Assembly: GCA_905199445.1 (NCBI GenBank)
Contig: CAJKGK010000016.1
Coordinates: 8,650-72,649 of the forward strand
Source: an uncultured Lachnospiraceae bacterium
Lineage (GTDB): Bacteria > Bacillota > Clostridia > Lachnospirales > Lachnospiraceae
Length of the DNA: 64,000 nucleotides
Reading direction: 5' to 3'
Shown: positions 34,144 to 42,821 of the stretch, piece after piece
How the letters are laid out: the number at the start of each line of letters is the position of its first letter
Numbering within the stretch: the first letter of the stretch is position 1
Notes under the pieces: model-generated
The model's database searches: none
The model's input: only the letters and a program-made list of their open reading frames with translations
What the model was told of the DNA's origin: nothing
Made by a program: the position numbers and the translations under genes

Positions 34144-35169
34144 ATGAAAGAGAAAAAAAACACAACAATTTATGATATTGCCAGGGAAACGCAGCTCTCG
34201 CCGTCTACTGTATCCAAAATCATTAACCACAAAGGCTCCTACTCTGATTCAACCAAAGCACGGGTATTTCATGCCATTGAACAATTGGGATATGTGCCCA
34301 ACCTCAGGGCACGGCACCTGGCCAAAAATTTCACCAATACCATCGCCATAGATTTTTACTCTCTGCATCAAAAAAACAATTCCTACAGTAATAATTATCT
34401 GATTGGTATATGTGACAAGGCTCAGGAATTTCATTACAATGTCATGCTTTATAATACCTCACCTGTTTTCTCTAAAGAATTAAATAAGTGTATTCACGAT
34501 TTTGATGGTATTATCTTTCCGGTATATGATTCAGAACTTTTCGACTGTTTCGATTTTCTGGACCGCCACCAAAAGCCATTTGTTTACACTGGTCCTAAAA
34601 TGGTTTTTGATCAGGCACCCAGAAATGTTTATGGCGGATACCACGATTACATCCGCCAAGTGCTTGAAATTTATTATTTGAAAAACAGAAGACACATTGT
34701 GATGTTTCCTCAGGGAAACTATGAAGAATTTGAACGGTTCAGCCGTTATAAAATCCAGGCGATTATCGATAATTTTATTCAGGAATACAAACTTCCCCAG
34801 GATTTTTGCACCCTTTGCGCCTTCCGTGAATCAGATACAACAGATCTGCCTATGATTATAGACCGTTATTTGAACAGTCCGCAGCCTGTAGATGCCCTTT
34901 TTTTCAATTCAACGCCAGCCTGTATTACAGTTTATAATCATCTTCAAAACAAAGGTATCCGTATTCCGGAAGATATTGCGATTATTTCAACAGCTCACAC
35001 ACGCACCGAAGGCCAGGAATTTTTTCCGCCTCTGTCCACGATCTTTGTCCATACATATGATATGGGACAAAAAGCCGTTGAACTGCTGCTTCATCAGATT
35101 GATCCGCAAAAATATCCGCTGGTCGATGGCAATGTGCCATTTTCATTTATTGAGCGCCGTTCCTGCTGA
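34144..35169 (+). CDS. LacI-family transcriptional regulator
   Basis: A 341-residue repressor with an N-terminal LacI helix-turn-helix (TIYDIARETQLSPSTVSKIINHK), the hinge helix region ARHLAKNFTNTIAI, and a periplasmic-binding-protein-like sensor domain to the C terminus. It is divergent from the sugar-importer and sulfatase operon, and matching operator-like palindromes lie in both promoter regions. The inducer is probably a sugar from the imported glycan. Length and architecture are normal. Confidence 0.92.
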   Translation: MKEKKNTTIYDIARETQLSPSTVSKIINHKGSYSDSTKARVFHAIEQLGYVPNLRARHLAKNFTNTIAIDFYSLHQKNNSYSNNYLIGICDKAQEFHYNVMLYNTSPVFSKELNKCIHDFDGIIFPVYDSELFDCFDFLDRHQKPFVYTGPKMVFDQAPRNVYGGYHDYIRQVLEIYYLKNRRHIVMFPQGNYEEFERFSRYKIQAIIDNFIQEYKLPQDFCTLCAFRESDTTDLPMIIDRYLNSPQPVDALFFNSTPACITVYNHLQNKGIRIPEDIAIISTAHTRTEGQEFFPPLSTIFVHTYDMGQKAVELLLHQIDPQKYPLVDGNVPFSFIERRSC

Positions 35170-35215
35170 CGTTAAATATTCCCATTATACAATCCCTTCA
35201 GTCAAATAAAGAATA

Positions 35216-35262
35216 CCCGCAATATACAGTGAACGCATATAAATTTCACTGTATATTACGGG
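35216..35262. terminator. Hairpin between the convergent LacI and MalY genes
   Basis: CCCG plus AATATACAGTGAA pairs with TTCACTGTATATT plus CGGG, about 17 bp with one mismatch and an 11-base loop. No T-tract follows, but its place between convergent stops suggests termination or mRNA 3'-end protection for both. Confidence 0.6.
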
Positions 35263-35273
35263 CAGCAGTCTGC

Positions 35274-36479
35274 TTATTTCGATGCATTAAATACATACTG
35301 GTCCAGACGCTTCATAGCTTCCACAACCAGCGTATGCGGCAGCGCCAGATTCATACGAATCGCCCACGGTCTGTTAAATGGCCGTCCGTCCTGCCATATA
35401 ACGCCAACCGAAACGCCTGCGGCCAGCAGATCATCCAAAGATGTCCCATGATCTTTACACCACTGTTCACAGTCCAGATAAAGCATATAGGTTCCCTGAG
35501 GTTTCGCCAGAGATACACCCTTAAAATGTTGGGTTATATACTGATAAGCAAAATCTGCATTATCCCCCAGGACCTGACAAAGCTCATCCACCCACTGGCA
35601 TCCCTCCGGCCTGTAAGCCCCGATAAGTGCATGCATGGAAAGGACATTGCCCATATTATAATGACTCATTTCGGAAACCTTCATGACTCGGTCTCTCAGA
35701 TATTTATTATAAATGATATGATAGGATCCCACCAGTCCGGCCAGATTAAAGGTTTTTGTCGGCGCATAGACGGCAATTGTTCTGTTTTTTGCATCTTCAG
35801 ATACACTCTGTGCAGGGATATGTTTTGCCCCAGGAAGAACAAGATCAGCCCAGATTTCATCCGCAATCACGACACAGTCATATTTTTTGAACAGTGCCAT
35901 GGCTTTTTCAATTTCTTCCCGTTCCCACACCCGTCCTGTAGGATTGTGCGGTGAACAGAAAATCACACAGTGGATATTCTCATTGATTAACTGCTTTTCC
36001 ATATCTTCATAATCCATACGCCATACGCCATCGCTGTCACGTTTCAGATCACTGAGCACAATTTTACGCCCATTATTTTTCAGTGTGCCTGTAAATCCAA
36101 TATAGGTCGGCGAGTGCATTAATACAGCCTCACCAGGCGCCGTAAACGCCTGCACAGCCGATGCCACACAGCCTAAAACCCCATTTTCGTATCCAATATG
36201 CGTTTTACTCAGGCCGTCCACACCATAGCGTACCTTATGCCACCGAATAATACTTTCAAAATATGCTTCCGATGGATTAAAATATCCAAAATGATGGTGC
36301 TGCAGACGTTCACTGATTTCTTCCAAAATTGTAGGAAGTGTGGGAAAATTCATATCAGCCACCCACATAGGGATTGTGGAAAAACCTTCTTTGACCGTAG
36401 CCCCCGGAATCGGAATCACGTCAACAGCAATCGCATCATGACCTTTCCGGTCCATAATTGTAGTAAAATCGTATTTCAT
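35274..36479 (-). CDS. MalY/PatB-family aminotransferase (C-S lyase)
   Basis: PLP-dependent fold-type I enzyme of 401 residues, typical of MalY/PatB cystathionine beta-lyases. Motifs: DMNFPTLPTILEEISERLQH, the PLP region CSPHNPTGRVWEREEI, VVIADEIWADLV and the Schiff-base lysine in YAPTKTFNLAGLVGS. Members cleave cystathionine or related C-S bonds to pyruvate, ammonia and a thiol; some also repress maltose genes. I chose the second ATG at 36479 because AGAAGG lies seven bases upstream; the ATG at 36485 is too close to that site. It is convergent with the LacI gene and divergent from the ROK gene. Confidence 0.88.
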   Translation of the reverse strand: MKYDFTTIMDRKGHDAIAVDVIPIPGATVKEGFSTIPMWVADMNFPTLPTILEEISERLQHHHFGYFNPSEAYFESIIRWHKVRYGVDGLSKTHIGYENGVLGCVASAVQAFTAPGEAVLMHSPTYIGFTGTLKNNGRKIVLSDLKRDSDGVWRMDYEDMEKQLINENIHCVIFCSPHNPTGRVWEREEIEKAMALFKKYDCVVIADEIWADLVLPGAKHIPAQSVSEDAKNRTIAVYAPTKTFNLAGLVGSYHIIYNKYLRDRVMKVSEMSHYNMGNVLSMHALIGAYRPEGCQWVDELCQVLGDNADFAYQYITQHFKGVSLAKPQGTYMLYLDCEQWCKDHGTSLDDLLAAGVSVGVIWQDGRPFNRPWAIRMNLALPHTLVVEAMKRLDQYVFNASK

Positions 36480-36597
36480 TACCATACCTTCTTATCTTCT
36501 GATATTTGCTGTCTCACAGCCTCTTATATTATAACAGATTCTAACAAAAACGTGGGAGAAATTTACTTTATGGAAGCCGGGATATTTGACAGAATCA

Positions 36598-36629
36598 TTG
36601 ACTTATCATAGGCTTCGGCTTATGATAAG
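36598..36629 (+). promoter_or_regulatory. ROK gene promoter overlapped by a perfect palindrome
   Basis: TTGACT (36598-36603), a 17-base spacer and TATGAT (36621-36626) form a good promoter. CTTATCATA and TATGATAAG (36602-36610 and 36621-36629) are perfect inverted repeats covering both boxes. As RNA or cruciform the stem extends to 12 bp closed by a TTCG loop. A bound regulator would block polymerase. Confidence 0.65.
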
Positions 36630-36693
36630 AACAGTCACCTAAACTTATCGGAGCTAAAGCCTCATCAATATAAAAGTAGAACGGAGAAATAAC

Positions 36694-37869
36694 ATGCCAT
36701 CTCGAAATCATATGCCATCTCTTGGAAATCAGGAATACATCAGAGATATGAACAGCCGGCTGGTTCTGCAGCAAATTATTAACGAGGAACCTGTTTCCCG
36801 TGCGGAGCTGGCCAAAGCCCTTGGCCTGACAAAAGCTACGGTTTCATCCATTGTCCAGTCATTCATCGATGCCTCCTATGTGATTGAGACCGGAAGCCTG
36901 GATACAACCAAAGGCCGTAAACCCATTATGCTTAGATTTAACGCAGACTGCGCCCTGACCATGGCCATCGATCTTAGTGTGGATGCCGTCACAATTCTTA
37001 TATCCAATCTTCGAGGAGAGAATTGCTGCCTTTTCCAACACCCTGGTATAGCTAACCCGGATCAGATGTTTGACATCCTGTGTGGTCATATCTGCCAGGC
37101 CATGAAAAAAATTCCTGAGACACTTTACGGAATCATCGGAATATGTATAGGCATCCACGGAATTGTTCATCATAACGAAATTCTGTTTACGCCTTATTAC
37201 CGGTTCTCTTCCCTGAATCTATGCCAGAGCCTCAAGGAACACTTTCATATTCCTGTATATATTGAAAATGAAGCCAATCTCTCTGCTGTCGGCGAAAAAG
37301 TATTTTATTATAATTATCCAAACTTAATTAATGTCAGTGTGCATTCCGGTGTAGGCCTGGGCATTATTATGAACGACCGGCTCTATACAGGTCACAACGG
37401 ATATGCCGGTGAATTCGGCCATACCATCGTTGTCCCCGGCGGAAAGCCCTGCCCCTGCGGCAATCACGGATGTTTTGAACAATATGCCAGCCAGCGGGCC
37501 ATTGTAACGCTTTATCATCGTCTGAAAAATGATGATACCCTGGATGCCTCTCAGCTGTGCCAGGCATATTTAAAAGATGAGCCTGAAGCCATCCGCTGTG
37601 TAAATACCTTTATCCGCTATATGGCGATCGGTATCAACAATATTCTCAATACCTTTAATCCTGATATTATTGTCATTAACAGTGTATTTACAATGAACAT
37701 TCCTGATCTTGTTTCACAAATTCAGGAGCAGCTATGCAACACCATGCGCCGCTACTGTACATTTGTGCCCTCCATGCTGCAGGACATGGCTATTTTACTG
37801 GGGGGCTCCTGTGTATGTACAAAGCATTTTCTCAAAATCGACAATCTTCAGTTCAAAAAAGGAAAATAA
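36694..37869 (+). CDS. ROK-family transcriptional regulator
   Basis: A 391-residue NagC/XylR-type regulator. The N-terminal winged helix-turn-helix is SRAELAKALGLTKATVSSIVQSF. The ROK sugar-binding domain has the zinc site CPCGNHGCFEQYAS near residue 250 and the GHNGYAGEFGHTIV motif with the conserved EFGH. The kinase-type ATP-binding motif typical of ROK sugar kinases (DxGxT) is replaced by AIDLSVDAVTI, so this is a regulator rather than a kinase. The promoter is overlapped by a palindrome that is a likely operator. The regulon is unknown; nearby sugar genes are candidates. Confidence 0.9.
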   Translation: MPSRNHMPSLGNQEYIRDMNSRLVLQQIINEEPVSRAELAKALGLTKATVSSIVQSFIDASYVIETGSLDTTKGRKPIMLRFNADCALTMAIDLSVDAVTILISNLRGENCCLFQHPGIANPDQMFDILCGHICQAMKKIPETLYGIIGICIGIHGIVHHNEILFTPYYRFSSLNLCQSLKEHFHIPVYIENEANLSAVGEKVFYYNYPNLINVSVHSGVGLGIIMNDRLYTGHNGYAGEFGHTIVVPGGKPCPCGNHGCFEQYASQRAIVTLYHRLKNDDTLDASQLCQAYLKDEPEAIRCVNTFIRYMAIGINNILNTFNPDIIVINSVFTMNIPDLVSQIQEQLCNTMRRYCTFVPSMLQDMAILLGGSCVCTKHFLKIDNLQFKKGK

Positions 37870-37877
37870 GCAAATAA

Positions 37878-38008
37878 AATACCAGCCGCAGCATCGTTCC
37901 CCGGCCCGCCGTTCAAGCTGTTATAAGCCCGGTGACTGCATAAGTCCGGTCACTGTAATCCAGGTCAGATGCCTGCCCAAAGGAAGGATGCCTGCTGGTA
38001 TTTCCTGT
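37878..38008. terminator. Long-range hairpin between convergent ROK and uvrB genes
   Basis: AAATACCAGC near 37879 and GCTGGTATTT near 37995 are complementary and enclose GC-rich sequence with CCGGT-type repeats. Both genes end here. Probably a shared termination region; the exact fold is not certain. Confidence 0.4.
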
Positions 38009-38015
38009 ATGCACC

Positions 38016-40004
38016 TTATTGATCATAATCATGCAAATATTTTTTAACTTCAATCATCTCATCACGCAGCTGAGCAGCCAGTTCAAAATTCAAATCTGCC
38101 GCAGCCGTATGCATTTTCTTTGTCAGTTTGCCTACCAGCGCCTCTAATTCCTTCTTTGTCATAGATTCCATATCCTTTTGAAGGTCTGCTTCTGGTTTAT
38201 CTGCAGTCTTCGAAATACTGATCAGATCCCTGACCGCCTTCTTGATCGTCTGCGGTGTAATTCCATGTTCCTCGTTATACCGCTGCTGAATTTCCCGTCT
38301 TCGGTTTGTCTCTGAAATTGCTTTGTCCATGGAATCCGTTATACGGTCAGCATACATGATGACATGCCCCTCCGTATTTCTTGCCGCCCGTCCAATCGTC
38401 TGAATCAGGGAAGTTTCTGAACGCAAAAAGCCTTCTTTATCTGCATCCAGTATGGCAACCAACGTTATTTCCGGTATATCCAGCCCCTCACGCAAAAGAT
38501 TAATTCCCACAAGTACATCAAATACATTCATTCGCAGATCCCGAACAATTTCCGTACGCTCTAACGTATCAATATCGGAATGAAGATACTTTACCCGAAT
38601 CCCCAATTCCTTCATATAATCTGTTAAATCCTCTGCCATTCGTTTTGTCAGCGTGGTAATCAAAACCTTATGCCCTTTTTCCACTTCCCGGTTCACCTCA
38701 GAAACAAGATCATCGATCTGCCCCTCCACTGGCCTTACGCTGATCTCAGGATCCAAAAGACCTGTGGGTCTTATAATCTGCTCTGCTCTCAGCAATTCAT
38801 GTTCCTTTTCATATACATTCGGGGTCGCAGACACAAACAGCATCTGATCGATCTTTGTCTCAAATTCATCAAAATTCAAAGGCCGATTATCCTTGGCCGA
38901 TGGCAGTCTGAAGCCATAATCCACCAAAGTTGTTTTTCTGGACTGATCACCGGCATACATTCCCCGCACCTGTGGTATTGTAATATGCGACTCGTCTACA
39001 ATCATCAGAAAATCATCCGGGAAATAATCCAGCAGTGTATAAGGCGGCTGTCCTGGTTTCAGGCCTGCCAGATGCATCGAATAGTTTTCAATACCGGAAC
39101 AAAATCCGGTTTCCCTCATCATTTCAATATCAAAATTTGTACGTTCGGAAATTCTCTGGGCCTCCAGAAGCTTATCCTCACTTTTAAAATAAGTCACCCG
39201 CGTCTTAAGTTCTGCTTCAATATCCCGAATTGCCCGTTCCATCTGCTCCGGCGCCACCACATAGTGAGAAGCCGGAAAAACAGCAATATGTTTAAGCAGT
39301 GCCTTAACCTCACCGGTCAATGGATCAAACTCCGCAATCCGGTCCACCTCGTCTCCGAAAAATTCTACACGTACAGCCACATCGCTGGCATTGGCCGGAA
39401 AAATCTCCACCACATCCCCGCGAACTCTGAATGTCCCCCGTTTAAAATCCATATCATTACGCATATATTGAATATCGATCAGTTTTCGAATCACCTCGTC
39501 CCTGTCCTTGACCATTCCCGGGCGCAGGGAAATCACCATCTGATTATAATCGATTGGGCTTCCTAATCCATAAATACATGATACCGAAGAAACAATGATG
39601 ACGTCTTTGCGTTCTGCAAGCGCTGCTGTGGCCGAATGTCTCAGCTTATCAATCTCCTCATTAATCGCTGAATCCTTCTCAATATAAGTATCAGAGGAAG
39701 GAACATAGGCTTCCGGCTGATAGTAATCATAGTAACTCACGAAATATTCAACTGCATTATTCGGGAAGAATTCCTTGAATTCGCCGTAGAGCTGTGCCGC
39801 CAATGTTTTATTGTGCGCAAGAATCAAGGTTGGTTTATTTAATTGTGCGATGACATTTGCCATGGTAAATGTCTTACCTGAACCGGTAACACCAAGCAAC
39901 GTCTGAAATTGGTTGCCTTCTTTAAATCCCCTGACAAGCTGGTCAATGGCTTGGGGTTGGTCGCCTGTTGGGGCGTATTCTGATACTAATTCGAAATGAT
40001 CCAT
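38016..40004 (-). CDS. uvrB: Excinuclease ABC subunit B
   Basis: DNA-damage verification helicase of nucleotide excision repair, 662 residues, normal for the family. It has the Walker A motif LLGVTGSGKTFTMANV, the damage-probing beta-hairpin region YYDYYQPEAYVPSSDTYIEK, the DEAD-like FLMIVDESHITIPQ, helicase motifs VSATP and QTIGRAARN, and a C-terminal UVR domain (LNFELAAQLRDEMIEVKKYL) that binds UvrC. An SD-like GGAG precedes the ATG. uvrA and uvrC, often downstream in Clostridia, are not adjacent here. Identification is certain. Confidence 0.98.
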   Translation of the reverse strand: MDHFELVSEYAPTGDQPQAIDQLVRGFKEGNQFQTLLGVTGSGKTFTMANVIAQLNKPTLILAHNKTLAAQLYGEFKEFFPNNAVEYFVSYYDYYQPEAYVPSSDTYIEKDSAINEEIDKLRHSATAALAERKDVIIVSSVSCIYGLGSPIDYNQMVISLRPGMVKDRDEVIRKLIDIQYMRNDMDFKRGTFRVRGDVVEIFPANASDVAVRVEFFGDEVDRIAEFDPLTGEVKALLKHIAVFPASHYVVAPEQMERAIRDIEAELKTRVTYFKSEDKLLEAQRISERTNFDIEMMRETGFCSGIENYSMHLAGLKPGQPPYTLLDYFPDDFLMIVDESHITIPQVRGMYAGDQSRKTTLVDYGFRLPSAKDNRPLNFDEFETKIDQMLFVSATPNVYEKEHELLRAEQIIRPTGLLDPEISVRPVEGQIDDLVSEVNREVEKGHKVLITTLTKRMAEDLTDYMKELGIRVKYLHSDIDTLERTEIVRDLRMNVFDVLVGINLLREGLDIPEITLVAILDADKEGFLRSETSLIQTIGRAARNTEGHVIMYADRITDSMDKAISETNRRREIQQRYNEEHGITPQTIKKAVRDLISISKTADKPEADLQKDMESMTKKELEALVGKLTKKMHTAAADLNFELAAQLRDEMIEVKKYLHDYDQ

Positions 40005-40284
40005 GTGTTTCTCCTCTATCTATTCATTCTTTGTTAACCTTGATTTTCTATGTACTTCTTTAGCATATCTCATACGAAAACTGTTTTATATATCTGATAT
40101 TTGCTTTGAAACCAGTAATTTCTTTCTATATTTGCAGACGAATATAATATGATACTGGAGTAAATATTTATGTCTGTTTTTTGATTTCCATGTTCCCATG
40201 TCGTAAGTATATAACAATTTTTTACTTTTGGCCACCTTAACCCACCATCTAAAGTCAGTGGGATTGCGGTAGCCTTATTTCAAA

Positions 40285-40693
40285 AAACTCTATAATCCGC
40301 ACGCACATGCATATGTCCATGCAATTGGATACTCCCGCTGTTCTTTTTTGGTCATGACATCATCAGATAATGCATTCATACAAAATACGTAGCATTCAAT
40401 GATATTGTCTTAAAATCACAAATTTCTTCAAACAATTCTGAATCATATTTTTTATCATGATTGCCTTTTACTAAAATCTTTTTCCATTTAATTTACTGAT
40501 CAATTCATTTGCTCTATCGCGGTAGATGATGGCTAATATCACCAAAACTATACACTGTATCATTTTTATGTACTACCACATTCTAATTTCGAACCAAAGC
40601 CTGATGCATCTCCTGAACATTTTCAAAAGGACGATTCTGCATCTCTATAATTCCACGATGTCCTAAATGCAAATCACTTGTAAAATAAATCAT
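40285..40693 (-). pseudogene. Decayed metallophosphoesterase
   Basis: An ATG at 40693 with an AAGGAGG ribosome binding site opens MIYFTSDLHLGHRGIIEMQN, the first metal motif of a calcineurin-like phosphoesterase, but the frame stops at 40583. Later motifs appear in shifting frames: YSFGDIS, then ILVKGNHDKKYD, then HGHMHVRADYR. Order and spacing fit one gene of about 150-170 residues broken by several frameshifts. Upstream DNA to 40005 and downstream toward 40140 is AT-rich, and I see no other gene in it. Confidence 0.8.
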
Positions 40694-40745
40694 GGTATCG
40701 CCCTCCTTCTCCATTACGAATTTCTCCAATAAAAAGTCCCAAATA

Positions 40746-40780
40746 TTCCTTGAACTCCCCGTAGAGCTGTGCAGCCACTG
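40746..40780 (-). repeat. Short duplicated fragment of uvrB
   Basis: These 35 bases match 39771-39805 inside uvrB at 31 of 35 positions, in the same orientation. In one minus-strand frame they encode AAQLYGEFKEY, the uvrB sequence. The fragment sits just upstream of the decayed phosphoesterase and probably marks an old duplication or rearrangement junction. Confidence 0.75.
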
Positions 40781-40875
40781 ATATTGACATTTATTCTTTC
40801 TTGCTATTATATCAGAATATAAAACAAAAGTACAGAGCAAATCGAATGTTTGTTCTATACCGTACTTACCGTTTT

Positions 40876-41874
40876 CTATCTTCTGCATAACCGGATTTTT
40901 TTTGCCCATTCCCACTCTTTACGTATTGCTCGGCCTACGCCGATCATATCCGCCCGGTTTTCTTCCAATAACCTTTCCGCATCAAAAATATCTGTAATTC
41001 CACCTGTAACTAATACCGGAACAGAAACATATTTTTTTATCTCTTCCGATAATTCACTAAAATAGCCCGGAATTTTTACACCTGGCCTTGAAAAGCCACA
41101 AAGCCCTCCCGAAATATCTAACAAATCAATTCCAGCTTTTTCAAGTAACTGCGCCGCTAAAACACTATCCTGCAAAGATGTTCCTCCGTCCATATAATCA
41201 CAGGCCCCTAAACGGATTGCAATAGGGAACTCCGATCCCACTTCGCAACGAATTGCGTCAATGATCTGTAAATGTAATCTAAGTCTTCCCTCCAAATATT
41301 GCCCACTATAAATATCTGTTCTATAATTCGTCAATGGTGAATAAAATTGATTCAGTAAATAGCCATGCGCAGAATGAATTTCCACTCCATCAAATCCAGC
41401 TTTTTTAGCCCGAACAGCCGCAGCAGTAAAGTCCGAAATAACTTTTTCTATATCTTCCTGTTTCATTTCTCTGGATACATTTCCAGAAGATGATTGTACT
41501 GTACTGGCACTGACTGTTTCGCACCCGGTTACCGAAGAAGATGCTGCACTTCCAGCATGGTTAATTTGTATAAATGCTTTTGTTCCGTCCTTATGAATAA
41601 TCGAAGTTAATTTTTGAAGTCCAGAAATATCCCCATCTTCCGCGATCGACATCTGTCCCTGATGAGCTTTTCCTTCCAAACTGACAAATGCGTGCTCCAC
41701 AATTATCAAACCAATGCAGCCGCCATCTGCCCTTTTTCCATAGTAATCACATATGTCATCTGTAACCCGGCCCTCTTTCGTTGTTTTTCCGGAAGCCATC
41801 GGAGGCATAACTAATCGATTAGGAACGGTTAGTTTACCGATTGTTATTGGTTCCTGTAATCTATTCAAATCCAT
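40876..41874 (-). CDS. Old yellow enzyme-family NADH:flavin oxidoreductase
   Basis: FMN-dependent TIM-barrel oxidoreductase of 332 residues, close in size to YqjM-type enzymes. Motifs: LTVPNRLVMPPMASGKTT, FIQINHAGSAA (substrate His/Asn region), GFDGVEIHSAHGYLLNQFYS (active-site H-x-x-H-G-Y-L), and the FMN phosphate sites VTGGITDI and MIGVGRAIRK. Substrate probably an enone or other electrophile; it lacks the C-terminal iron-sulfur and pyridine nucleotide domains of enoate reductases. The ATG at 41874 follows a GGAGG ribosome binding site; the upstream frame extension is not needed. The Crp/Fnr-type gene is upstream in the same direction but separated by a terminator. Confidence 0.9.
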   Translation of the reverse strand: MDLNRLQEPITIGKLTVPNRLVMPPMASGKTTKEGRVTDDICDYYGKRADGGCIGLIIVEHAFVSLEGKAHQGQMSIAEDGDISGLQKLTSIIHKDGTKAFIQINHAGSAASSSVTGCETVSASTVQSSSGNVSREMKQEDIEKVISDFTAAAVRAKKAGFDGVEIHSAHGYLLNQFYSPLTNYRTDIYSGQYLEGRLRLHLQIIDAIRCEVGSEFPIAIRLGACDYMDGGTSLQDSVLAAQLLEKAGIDLLDISGGLCGFSRPGVKIPGYFSELSEEIKKYVSVPVLVTGGITDIFDAERLLEENRADMIGVGRAIRKEWEWAKKIRLCRR

Positions 41875-41980
41875 TGTCTTTTCCTCCCTGCCTGTAATTT
41901 CTTTTCCGACTTTTTCTGCTTTCCGAATATACTGTAACAAACTTTCAAAAATCGTTCTCCGTCATATGAGGGAAACAACA

Positions 41981-42017
41981 AAAAAGGTCTGCAATTTTAC
42001 AGTCTGCAGACCTTTTT
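41981..42017. terminator. Bidirectional intrinsic terminator after the Crp/Fnr gene
   Basis: AAAAAGGTCTGCA pairs with TGCAGACCTTTTT, with a short loop; T-runs lie on both strands. It follows the stop codon of the Crp/Fnr-type gene by about a dozen bases. Confidence 0.85.
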
Positions 42018-42030
42018 CACACTGATATTT

Positions 42031-42726
42031 CTACACACTGCTCTGCATTCCCAGAGTGCAGTGCACCAATAATTTTTCAGGTTCTAAAATCGTAATACAC
42101 TTTCTCGATGTAGCTAAAATACCTTCCTTTCGTAAAATCTTAATTGATCTTTCCATTTGTGCCTGAGATGTACCCGCTATGCTGGCAAGTTCACTCTGTG
42201 TCAATGGAATCTGCATTTGTGATGGATGAATTTTCGTCAAATATAAATATAAAATATCGCAGATGCGTGCTAAACAAGGTTCAAAAGTTTGGTTGATTGT
42301 GTCAAAAAACATATAACCAATGAAATCACAATTTTCCCTAAGTAATTCTCCTGAAAAATCTCCATGTTCCTGTACAATTTTTTTTAATACAGGATACGAA
42401 ATCTGATATACTTCCGTATCCGTAAATGCCTGCAGAATCATTTCATACTCTGCACGAAATTCGTGTACCTCCACACCTACCGGAAAAATAGTTCCTGTGC
42501 CAAAAAAGTTCAAAGATTTCTTTCCCTGTTCGTGTCCCAGCGAAAGATGAATCAATCCTTTTTTTATATAATAAGCTGTATTATTCATTACCCCATATTG
42601 GGTAAGGTACTGCCCTTTTTTAAATACTTTTCTTTCGATTTCGTATTTTAAAATAATGTCTTCAAAATCATCCAAATAGTTTGCCAGATAAATACTTGGA
42701 ATTAAATGAGGTGTACGCGCTTCCAT
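42031..42726 (-). CDS. Crp/Fnr-family transcriptional regulator
   Basis: A 231-residue regulator with an N-terminal cyclic-nucleotide-binding-type barrel (GQYLTQYGVMNNTAYYIKKG) and a C-terminal winged helix (PLTQSELASIAGTSQAQMER) followed by a wing ending RKCITILEPEKL. No N-terminal cysteine cluster for an iron-sulfur centre is visible and the cAMP-binding residues are not conserved, so the ligand is unknown. It lies just upstream of the OYE-type gene and could regulate it; that is inference. Confidence 0.9.
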   Translation of the reverse strand: MEARTPHLIPSIYLANYLDDFEDIILKYEIERKVFKKGQYLTQYGVMNNTAYYIKKGLIHLSLGHEQGKKSLNFFGTGTIFPVGVEVHEFRAEYEMILQAFTDTEVYQISYPVLKKIVQEHGDFSGELLRENCDFIGYMFFDTINQTFEPCLARICDILYLYLTKIHPSQMQIPLTQSELASIAGTSQAQMERSIKILRKEGILATSRKCITILEPEKLLVHCTLGMQSSV

Positions 42727-42821
42727 GCCCTTTCCTTTCCGCTCCAGTCACGTCATAATTATCTTCTCTACTCAAAAAGTATAACAAAAAACGTATATAT
42801 CTAAATCAACCAAGCAATTAC

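Noticed and set aside
35229..35954. A 241-codon plus-strand open frame
   Set aside because: It is antisense to the MalY-type gene and begins inside the terminator hairpin.
38670..39566. A 298-codon plus-strand open frame
   Set aside because: It lies wholly antisense to uvrB, has no ribosome binding site and reads as low-complexity His/Ile/Cys-rich sequence typical of a reversed real gene.
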